Assembly: GCA_013815405.1 (NCBI GenBank)
Contig: JACDGF010000051.1
Coordinates: forward strand, 1 to 7,402
DNA: 7,402 nucleotides
Direction: 5' to 3'
Source: Caulobacteraceae bacterium
GTDB lineage: Bacteria; Pseudomonadota; Alphaproteobacteria; Caulobacterales; Caulobacteraceae
How positions within the stretch are numbered: position 1 is the stretch's first letter; each line of letters begins with the position of its first letter. The translations under genes were made by a program, and so were the position numbers. The notes beneath the pieces are model-generated. The model saw only the letters and a list, made by a program, of their open reading frames with translations, was not told where the DNA came from and did no database searches. Below are positions 1-5,851 of the stretch, in pieces.

Positions 1-218
1 GGAAAGAACAGGGTCGGCAGTTCGAGCAGGTTCATGTAGTTGCGGTTGGGGATCGAGACATCGCCTGGCACCGACGCCGACTCGCCGAAGCGGAAATCCG
101 CCACCGTCACCCGGCCGCCGGCCGCGGCGCGGAAACGCCGGAACGGGATCAGCAGCTGGACGATGAAGGTGAGCAGCGCCAGCGCTCCCATGGGCGCGAA
201 GATCGACTCCTGGTTCAT
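1..218 (-). CDS. MAPEG family membrane protein, N-terminal part (runs off left edge)
   Basis: This gene reads leftward from an ATG at 218-216 and is open for 72 codons to the window edge, so the C-terminal part is missing. The start is supported by a good ribosome site, AAAGGA (230-225), six bases upstream. The product begins MNQESIFAPMGALALL, which looks like a first membrane helix at about residues 6-24. A basic patch (FRRFR, 26-30) follows, then the motif GDVSIPNRNYMNLLELPTLFF at about 52-72. An Asn-Arg-Asn-Tyr stretch followed by N-L-L-E-x-P is typical of MAPEG proteins (membrane-associated proteins in eicosanoid and glutathione metabolism), which are four-helix inner-membrane proteins of about 130-150 residues. 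Bacterial members mostly have no known substrate. The gene starts 11 bases after the aminotransferase stop, and its ribosome site touches that stop codon, so translational coupling is likely. The family call rests on motif recognition of a half-length protein; any polyamine role is only inferred from position. Confidence 0.8.
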   Translation of the reverse strand, partial: MNQESIFAPMGALALLTFIVQLLIPFRRFRAAAGGRVTVADFRFGESASVPGDVSIPNRNYMNLLELPTLFF

Positions 219-224
219 GGCGGT

Positions 225-230
225 TCCTTT
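225..230 (-). promoter_or_regulatory. Ribosome binding site of the MAPEG gene
   Basis: AAAGGA on the minus strand lies six bases before the ATG at 218. It abuts the TGA stop of the aminotransferase (232-230), sharing one base with it, so ribosomes ending there are placed to restart on the MAPEG gene. Confidence 0.6.
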
Positions 231-1624
231 CAGGCGGCTTTCGAATGTTGCTGGCGAAGGATCGGCTCGGCTTCGTCCAGGGACCTGCGGATGATCGCCA
301 GGAGCCTGTCGATCTCCTTGGCGCTGATCACCAGGGGCGGACTCATCACCAGGGTGTCGCGCACCGCCCGCACCATCAGGCCGTTCCTGATGCAGAGGTC
401 GCGGACGATCGGCCCGGCGGCGCCCGGGGCGCCGCCGAAGCGTTCGTTGGCGCCCTTGTGCGAGACGATCTCCACCGCCCCGATCAGGCCCAGGGAACGG
501 GTCTCGCCGACCAGCGGATGTTCGGCGAGCCTGGCCAAGCCGGCCGCCAGGTGGGGGCCGGTGTCCCGCGCCGTGCGGCCGACGAGATCCTCGCGCTCCA
601 TGATCTCGATGTTCTTCAGCGCCACGGCCGCGCAGGTGGGGTGGCCCGAATAGGTGTAGCCGTGGACGAAGTCCCCGCCGGCGCCGCGCAGGGTCTCGAC
701 GATCGGGGCCGCCACGCCGACCGCCGAGATCGGCAGATAGCCGGACGAAAGCCCCTTGGCCATGGTCACCAGATCGGGCGCGATTCCGTAGTGCTGGAAG
801 CCGAACCAGGCGCCCAGCCGGCCGAAGCCGCAGATCACCTCGTCGCAGATCAGCAGGATGCCAAATTTGCGGCAGATCGCTTCCACGCGAGGCCAATAGC
901 CGTCGGGCGGGATGATTACGCCCCCGGCGCCCTGGACCGGCTCCCCGACGAAGGCGGCGACGTTCTTCGGCCCGACCTCGAGGATGCGCTGTTCGATCGC
1001 GTCGGCGGCGCGCGCCGCGAAGGCGTCAGGATCCTCGCCGATGCCTTCGCCGAACGCATAGGGCTGCATGACGTGCTCGATGCCGGGCAGCCAGGGCCCG
1101 CCCTGGTCGTGCATCGCCCTCATCCCCCCCAGGCTGGCGCCGGCGATGGTCGAGCCGTGGTAGCCGTTCACCCGCGAGATGATGATGTGGCGATCGGGCT
1201 CTCCCTTGAGTTGCCAATAGTAGCGGGCGAGCCGGATCGCGCTATCGATCGCTTCGGATCCGGAACTGTTGAAGAAGACGTGGCTGAGATCCGCGCCCAG
1301 CAGTTCGGAGATCTTGGCGGCCAGTCTCACCGTCGGTGGCGCGGCCGTCTTGAAGAAGGTGTTGTAGTACGGCAGCTCCAGCATCTGCTCGCGGGCGGCG
1401 TCGGCCAGTTCCTCGCGGCCGTAGCCGACCTGGACGCACCACAGCCCCGCCATGGCGTCCAGCAGCGCGTTTCCCTCGCCGTCATGGATGGTGCAGCCCT
1501 CCGCCCGGGTGATGATCCGGCTGCCGCCCAGTTCGCGCAGCAGCCCATAGTCGGCCTGAGCGGGCAGATGATGGGCGACGTCCAGCCGGCGAAGCTCGGC
1601 GATATCGTGGTTTCGAAGGGTCAC
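230..1624 (-). CDS. spuC: Class III PLP-dependent aminotransferase, probable putrescine-pyruvate aminotransferase (SpuC type)
   Basis: A complete 464-residue omega-transaminase of fold type I, in the usual 450-470 residue range. It probably moves the amino group of putrescine (or a related omega-amine) to pyruvate, giving 4-aminobutanal and alanine in the cytoplasm. Visible landmarks are LDAMAGLWCV (55-64, the Trp-containing N-terminal loop that lines the amine pocket), FFNSSGSEA (117-125, cofactor phosphate loop), GYHG (154-157, Tyr stacking on the cofactor), GEPVQGAGG (227-235), LLICDEVICGFGR (257-269, Asp261 binding the pyridine nitrogen), TMAKGLSSGYLP (287-298, Schiff-base Lys290) and HGYTYSGHP (321-329, Thr324 contributed across the dimer). 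All catalytic residues are present. The start is GTG at 1624-1622, with AGGA nine bases upstream; the ATG further upstream soon meets a stop. It lies downstream of the polyamine transporter genes, which favours putrescine as substrate. Sequence alone cannot exclude other omega-amines such as beta-alanine, GABA or cadaverine. Confidence 0.85.
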   Translation of the reverse strand: MTLRNHDIAELRRLDVAHHLPAQADYGLLRELGGSRIITRAEGCTIHDGEGNALLDAMAGLWCVQVGYGREELADAAREQMLELPYYNTFFKTAAPPTVRLAAKISELLGADLSHVFFNSSGSEAIDSAIRLARYYWQLKGEPDRHIIISRVNGYHGSTIAGASLGGMRAMHDQGGPWLPGIEHVMQPYAFGEGIGEDPDAFAARAADAIEQRILEVGPKNVAAFVGEPVQGAGGVIIPPDGYWPRVEAICRKFGILLICDEVICGFGRLGAWFGFQHYGIAPDLVTMAKGLSSGYLPISAVGVAAPIVETLRGAGGDFVHGYTYSGHPTCAAVALKNIEIMEREDLVGRTARDTGPHLAAGLARLAEHPLVGETRSLGLIGAVEIVSHKGANERFGGAPGAAGPIVRDLCIRNGLMVRAVRDTLVMSPPLVISAKEIDRLLAIIRRSLDEAEPILRQQHSKAA

Positions 1625-1660
1625 GGTTCAGGGTCCTGAGTGGGTCATTGAAGGAAAGAG

Positions 1661-1800
1661 CCTCCCTCCCCTTCATGGGGAGTGACGATCGCGGAGCGAT
1701 CCGGGTGGGGAAGTGCGACGCTTCCCGCGCTCTGGAAATGATCCAGACTTCCCCACCCTGGCCGCTTCGCGGCCTGTCCCTCCCCATTGGGGGAGGGAGG
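1661..1800. repeat. Compound inverted-repeat element with six local hairpins, in the gap between the ATPase and aminotransferase genes
   Basis: Two 55-nt arms, 1661-1715 and 1746-1800, are imperfect inverted copies of each other. Both ends share CCTCCCTCCCC, the inner parts share GGGTGGGGAAGT, and two single-base shifts lie between. Each arm also folds on itself. Local stems are 1666-1671/1677-1682, 1687-1692/1696-1701 (GATCGC and GCGATC), 1708-1713/1721-1726, 1731-1736/1742-1747, 1760-1765/1769-1774 (GGCCGC and GCGGCC) and 1777-1785/1790-1798 (nine perfect pairs with an ATTG loop). The element fills nearly the whole 193-nt gap, leaving 17 nt after the ATPase stop and 36 nt before the aminotransferase start. 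There is no T-run typical of an intrinsic terminator on the minus strand. GC-rich palindromic intergenic repeats like this are, from memory, common in Caulobacterales; the exact family was not checked. It may modulate read-through or protect mRNA ends. Confidence 0.8.
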
Positions 1801-1817
1801 AAGATGCATCGCCCCCC

Positions 1818-2948
1818 TCATGACAGCAGGATCGCGGGCGAGCAGGCGTGCCAGGCGAGCCAGACCGGTTCGTCCCAGGTGAAATCCTCCTGGTCGCGGC
1901 GGGCGAGGTTGGAGCGCAGGGCGCGCACCATCCGGCCGCCTTCAAGCTCGACCTCATAGACCGACTCGCTGCCCAGATAGGCGATCTGACGGATCACGCC
2001 GGCGACTTGGTTGTGACCCTTCGGCGTATCCTCCAGCGCCGGCGCGGGCCTGCCCTCGCCGCGCTTGTGCAGCTCGATCTTTTCCGGCCGCAGAGCCACC
2101 CAGACCGTGGCCTCGTGGGCCCCGGTGACCCCGTGGTCGAGGAACACCGGGGTGGGCAGATCGGGCGCCGCCACCACCGCGTGGTCGGGCTCGTCCACCA
2201 CCAGCCGGCCCTCGAACAAATTCACCGAACCGATGAAGTCGGCCACGAACCGCGAGTTGGGATATTCGTAGAGATCGCTGGGGGTGGCCACCTGCTGCAG
2301 GAGGCCGCGGTTCATCACCGCGCAGCGGGTCGCCATGGCCAGGGCCTCGTCCTGGTCGTGGGTGACGAACAGGAAGGTGATGCCGACCTTTTCCTGGAGC
2401 TGGGCCAGTTCCGACCGCATCTGTTCGCGTAGTTTGGCGTCGAGGGCCGAGAGGGGCTCGTCCAGCAGCAGCACGCGCGGCCGCTTGACGAGGGCGCGGG
2501 CGATGGCCACCCGCTGGCGCTGGCCGCCGGAGAGTTGGTCGGGCTTGCGCGCCCCATAGCCCTCGAGCTTGACCAGGGCGAGGGCCTCTTCCACCCGCCG
2601 CGCCCGCTCGGCGGTCGCGACGCCGTCGACCCGCAGGCCATAGCCGACGTTCTCGGCCACGCTCATGTGGGGGAAGACGGCGTAGGACTGGAAGACCATG
2701 TTCACCGGCCGGCGATTGGGCGGCGTGCGGCTGATGTCCTGGCCGTCGATCAATATGCGCCCGGCGCTCGGCGTCTCGAAGCCCGCCAGCATTCGCAAAA
2801 GCGTTGTCTTGCCACACCCCGACGGCCCCAGCAGGGCGAAGAACTCCCCTTCCTCGATGGCGAGGGTGACGTCGTCGACCGCGATGACCTTGCCGAACGC
2901 CTTGGTGACGTTCTCGAAGCGGATGATGGTCTTGGCGCCCGTGTTCAT
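1818..2948 (-). CDS. potG: Polyamine ABC transporter ATP-binding protein (PotA/PotG type)
   Basis: A complete 376-residue ATPase, the usual length for PotA/PotG, which powers polyamine import from the cytoplasmic face of the membrane. In order, it has Walker A GPSGCGKTT (41-49), Q-loop Gln87 in VFQSYAVFPH, signature LSGGQRQR (139-146), Walker B VLLLDEP (159-165, catalytic Glu164), the D-loop SALD (167-170) and the switch His197 in FVTHDQDEA. After about residue 235 comes a regulatory TOBE-type tail, with VALRPEKIEL as its clearest motif. All catalytic residues are intact. The ATG start lies 3 nt after the stop of the second permease gene, so the two are almost certainly co-translated. PotG is preferred over PotA because the neighbouring binding protein resembles PotF and the ligase and aminotransferase point to putrescine. 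The ATPase sequence alone does not fix the substrate. Confidence 0.93.
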   Translation of the reverse strand: MNTGAKTIIRFENVTKAFGKVIAVDDVTLAIEEGEFFALLGPSGCGKTTLLRMLAGFETPSAGRILIDGQDISRTPPNRRPVNMVFQSYAVFPHMSVAENVGYGLRVDGVATAERARRVEEALALVKLEGYGARKPDQLSGGQRQRVAIARALVKRPRVLLLDEPLSALDAKLREQMRSELAQLQEKVGITFLFVTHDQDEALAMATRCAVMNRGLLQQVATPSDLYEYPNSRFVADFIGSVNLFEGRLVVDEPDHAVVAAPDLPTPVFLDHGVTGAHEATVWVALRPEKIELHKRGEGRPAPALEDTPKGHNQVAGVIRQIAYLGSESVYEVELEGGRMVRALRSNLARRDQEDFTWDEPVWLAWHACSPAILLS

Positions 2949-2951
2949 GCC

Positions 2952-3818
2952 CTAAAGGCCCTCGCCGGTTTCCGCCCGCGCCACGTCGGCGCCCTGCAGG
3001 CGCAAGGCCACGGCGGTCAGGGCCACGGTCAGGACGATGAGGAGGGTCGAGGCGGCGTTGACCTCCGGCGTCACCGAAAAGCGGACCATGGAATAGACCT
3101 TGACAGGAAAGGTCGTGGTGTCCGGGCCGGAGGTGAAGAAGGTGATCACGAAATCGTCGAGGCTGAGGGTGAAGGCCAGCAGGGCGCCGGCCAGCAGGCC
3201 CGGCCGCATGTGGGGGATGAGGATGTCGCGGAAGATGCGCCACTCGCCGGCCCCCAGGTCCTTGGCCGCTTCCTCCAGCTCGCGGTTGAACGAAGCCAAG
3301 CGCCCGCGGATCACGATGGCGACGAAGCTGAACGAGAAGGAGATGTGGGAGATGATGATCGCGCCCAGGTTCAGCGGCCAGATCAGGTCGGTGGGCCAGC
3401 GGACGATCTGGGTGAAGAATACCAGCATGGCCACCCCCATGCAGATCTCCGGCACCACGATCGGAAGGGCCAGGGCGCCTTCCAGCGCCGGCTTGGCGGG
3501 AAAGCGGAAGCGCCACAGCAGAAGGGCGGTGAGCGCGCCCAGCACCACGCTGACCACGGTGGAGACCGCCGCTATGGTGAGCGAATTGGCGAAGGCCGTG
3601 ATAAGATCGGAATCGGCCAGGGTCTGGGCGTAGTATTTCAAGGTGAAGCCGCGCCAGACGATGTTGCGGCGGCTGTCGTTGAAGCTGAACGCCATCAGGG
3701 TGATCAGCGGGGCGTAGAGATAGATTACGACCAGGATCAGCCAAGTGCGGATCGGCCAGCGGCCCAGGTAGTCGAGGGGACCGGGCGGAGTCCGGCGAAC
3801 GGCGGGCGGGGCGTTCAT
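2952..3818 (-). CDS. potI: Polyamine ABC transporter permease, second subunit (PotC/PotI type)
   Basis: A complete 288-residue inner-membrane permease of the PotC/PotI group, forming half of the transport channel. About six membrane segments can be seen, near residues 25-46, 75-100, 113-136, 150-171, 207-228 and 255-275. The cytoplasmic EAA loop, which docks onto the ATPase, is well preserved at about 182-202: EEAAKDLGAGEWRIFRDILI followed by Pro. The N-terminus carries a cytoplasmic stretch rich in Pro and Arg. The start ATG overlaps the stop of the first permease gene by four bases (ATGA), and the tract GAGGG lies just upstream as a ribosome site. Assignment to the I/C position rather than H/B follows from the sequence type (WLILVVIYLYAPL at the first helix, SLDDFVITFF near helix five). 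Substrate preference is inferred from neighbours. Confidence 0.92.
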   Translation of the reverse strand: MNAPPAVRRTPPGPLDYLGRWPIRTWLILVVIYLYAPLITLMAFSFNDSRRNIVWRGFTLKYYAQTLADSDLITAFANSLTIAAVSTVVSVVLGALTALLLWRFRFPAKPALEGALALPIVVPEICMGVAMLVFFTQIVRWPTDLIWPLNLGAIIISHISFSFSFVAIVIRGRLASFNRELEEAAKDLGAGEWRIFRDILIPHMRPGLLAGALLAFTLSLDDFVITFFTSGPDTTTFPVKVYSMVRFSVTPEVNAASTLLIVLTVALTAVALRLQGADVARAETGEGL

Positions 3819-4720
3819 CGCCCTCGCGCCTTGCGGCCCCTCGCCACGATCGCCTGCACGGCGATGGCGACGAAGGTCATGTACATCAACAGGAACGACA
3901 GCGCCGCGCCGAAGGGCCAGTCGTTGGCCGTCTTGAACTGCCGCTCGATGACATTGGCGATCATCTGGCTGGAGGGGCCGCCGAGGAGGTCGGGGGTCAG
4001 ATAGGCCCCGATGGAGGGGATCAGGGTGACCAGGATGCCCGAGACGATCCCGGGAACGGCCAGGGGAACCACCACCCGGGCGAACGTGGTGAGATGACCC
4101 GCGCCCAGATCGAGGCTGGCCTCCAGTAACGAGCGGTCCAGGCGGTCGAGTGCGGCATAGAGCGGCAAGACCATGAACGGCAGCTGGACATAGACCAAGC
4201 CGAAGACCACCGCGAAATTATTGTGCAGAAGTTCGAGGGGCTGGAAGGCCGGCAGGGGATGGCCGAACAAAGCGGTGAGATGTCCGAGCCCCGTCCAGAA
4301 AAAACCCAGGCCGAAATTGATGTAGCCTTCGGTCCGCAGCACCGCCATCAGGGCGTAGGTGCGGATCAACAGATTTGTCCAGAACGGCAGCATGATCAGC
4401 AGCAGCAGCCAGGCCTTGCTCTTCTCGGAGGCGAAGGTGATGGCGATGGCGACGGGAAAGCCGATGACCAGGCAAAGCGCTGTGGTCAGGCCGGCGAACC
4501 ACAGGGACTTGGCGATGATCCCCAGATAGAGCGGCTGGATGGCGTGGATATAGTTGGCCAGGGTGCCGCTGATCGCGATCCTCGTGAGGCTGGCGTTGTC
4601 GCCAAAACTATAGGCCCAGATGATCGCCAGGGGCACGAGGAAGAACGCCGCCAGCCACAGGACCGGGGGCCCGGCGAAGGTCGCGAAGACCGCCCTGGCG
4701 CGTTTCCAGCTCTCATCCAT
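3815..4720 (-). CDS. potH: Polyamine ABC transporter permease, first subunit (PotB/PotH type)
   Basis: A complete 301-residue inner-membrane permease, the partner of the PotI-like subunit. Membrane segments are visible near residues 18-38, 70-96, 103-127, 170-190, 220-242 and 270-293. The EAA loop is at about 200-224 (EASLDLGAGHLTTFARVVVP), with Gly206 at the conserved position. The stretch LPFWTNLLIRTYA (111-123) is characteristic of the PotB/PotH family. The only sensible start is ATG at 4720: the frame upstream has no ATG, GTG or TTG before a stop. The ribosome site there is weak, so translation may depend on coupling to the binding-protein gene, whose stop lies 33 nt upstream. The stop overlaps the next permease start by four bases. 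Confidence 0.92.
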   Translation of the reverse strand: MDESWKRARAVFATFAGPPVLWLAAFFLVPLAIIWAYSFGDNASLTRIAISGTLANYIHAIQPLYLGIIAKSLWFAGLTTALCLVIGFPVAIAITFASEKSKAWLLLLIMLPFWTNLLIRTYALMAVLRTEGYINFGLGFFWTGLGHLTALFGHPLPAFQPLELLHNNFAVVFGLVYVQLPFMVLPLYAALDRLDRSLLEASLDLGAGHLTTFARVVVPLAVPGIVSGILVTLIPSIGAYLTPDLLGGPSSQMIANVIERQFKTANDWPFGAALSFLLMYMTFVAIAVQAIVARGRKARGR

Positions 4721-4753
4721 TCTGCAATTGCTGTCTTCAAAATCCCATGAGCA

Positions 4754-5851
4754 TCAGGCGGCGAAGATACGGGTGACGGTCTCATCGTAGAGATGAGCGC
4801 GGGCCATGCCTTCGAACTCGGCGTATTCGCAGCGGGCCATGGCTTCGGCGGGCGGAAAGATCGCCTGGTTGTCTCGGTAGCTGGCCGGCATCATGTCCAG
4901 GGCGGCGGCGTTGGGGGTCGGATACTTGATGGTGTCGTAGACGTCCGCGCCGGCCTTGCCGCCAAGGAGGAAATTGATGAATTGATGGGCGTTGTCGGGG
5001 CGCGGGGCGCCCTTGGGAATACACAGGCAATCGGAATTGATGATGCTCCCCTCCTTGGGCACCACGAAATCGAGATCGGGATCCTCGCTCATCACCTGGG
5101 CTATGTCGCCGTTGTATTCCATGACGATGTCGATATCGCCGGACAACAGCAGGTCCTGGCCTTCGTCGTGATGAAAGATTTTAACATAGGGTTTCTGCCT
5201 GATGTACATCCTGGCGACCCGGTCGATGACGGCCAGCGGAACGTTCCTGACCGAGTATCCGAGATACTTAGCCCCGAGCTCGATCAGGTCGTCGGCTTCG
5301 GAGAACAGGCCGATCCGGCCCTTGTAACGGTCCGAGTCCATCAACCACTTCCAACTGTCGGGCACGCCCCGCATCTTCGACTTGCGGTAACCTATGCCGA
5401 GCACCAGCCAGGTGTAGGGCATGGAGTAACGCCGGCCGGGATCGAACGGCGGGTCGCGGAAGGCCGGCAGAAGGTTCGCCCGATTGGGGATCTTGGCCAG
5501 ATCCAGGGGTTGCAGGAGATCCGCCAGGCGAAACCTGGTGACGAACTCGTTCGACGGAACGATCACGTCGAATCCCGGGTTGCCGGCCTTGAGCTTGGCG
5601 AAAAGTTCGTCGTTGGTGGCGAAAAGGCTCATCTTCACGTCGATGCCGGTGGCCTTTTTGAAGTCGGCCAGGGTGGTTTCGCCGGTATAGGTGTCCCAGT
5701 TATAGAGGTTGAGTTTCGCTTCCTCGCCGTTCGGGCCGATCCGGGCCTTGGGCGCGCATCCGTCGAGACCAGCAAAGCTCAACGCCCCCGCCGCCGCGCC
5801 CATTCCCGCCAGAAGGAGGCGGCGGGAAGCCCGGTTTCCCCGCTCACGCAT
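4754..5851 (-). CDS. potF: Polyamine ABC transporter periplasmic substrate-binding protein (PotF/PotD type)
   Basis: A complete 365-residue solute-binding protein that captures putrescine or spermidine in the periplasm and hands it to the permeases. The N-terminus has a twin-arginine-like signal, ASRRLLLAG (8-16), a hydrophobic stretch to about 28, and Cys32 in LDGC, an imperfect lipobox, so the protein may be exported folded and/or lipid-anchored. Family landmarks are LNLYNWDTY (47-55), FDVIVPSN (94-101), MPYTWLVLGIGY (144-155), a pocket segment MEYNGDIAQV (244-253), VPKEGSIINSDCLCIP (264-279) and AHQFINFLLG (288-297). By eye-alignment to E. coli PotF, Trp52, Tyr55, Ser100, Asp249 and Asp274 match ligand-contact positions, whereas Thr54 replaces an Asp and Tyr246 replaces a Trp. 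Its start overlaps the ligase stop by eight bases. PotF versus PotD specificity cannot be settled by sight. Confidence 0.92.
   Translation of the reverse strand: MRERGNRASRRLLLAGMGAAAGALSFAGLDGCAPKARIGPNGEEAKLNLYNWDTYTGETTLADFKKATGIDVKMSLFATNDELFAKLKAGNPGFDVIVPSNEFVTRFRLADLLQPLDLAKIPNRANLLPAFRDPPFDPGRRYSMPYTWLVLGIGYRKSKMRGVPDSWKWLMDSDRYKGRIGLFSEADDLIELGAKYLGYSVRNVPLAVIDRVARMYIRQKPYVKIFHHDEGQDLLLSGDIDIVMEYNGDIAQVMSEDPDLDFVVPKEGSIINSDCLCIPKGAPRPDNAHQFINFLLGGKAGADVYDTIKYPTPNAAALDMMPASYRDNQAIFPPAEAMARCEYAEFEGMARAHLYDETVTRIFAA

Noticed and set aside
245..1639. A 464-codon open frame on the plus strand opposite the aminotransferase
   Set aside because: It is the antisense shadow of a well-supported gene in GC-rich DNA. 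Its translation is low-complexity (rich in Gly, Arg, Asp, Gln, His) with no recognisable motif.
1777..1798. Intrinsic terminator after the ATPase gene
   Set aside because: The nine-pair stem is strong, but no T-run follows it on the minus strand, so I describe it only as part of the repeat element.
1661..1800. CRISPR array
   Set aside because: The repeats are inverted, not direct, and there is no series of evenly spaced unique spacers.
1648..1959. Short open frames on both strands through the repeat element
   Set aside because: They are created by the stop-poor GC-rich repeat and run into the ATPase gene. No protein motif was seen.
1954..3744. A 596-codon minus-strand frame across the ATPase and second permease genes
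   Set aside because: Out-of-frame reading of two genes with complete motifs. The product is Arg/Pro/His-rich junk typical of shifted frames at high GC.
2535..4004. A 489-codon plus-strand frame opposite the transporter genes
   Set aside because: Antisense shadow, charged and repetitive, with no domain seen. It spans three genes on the other strand.
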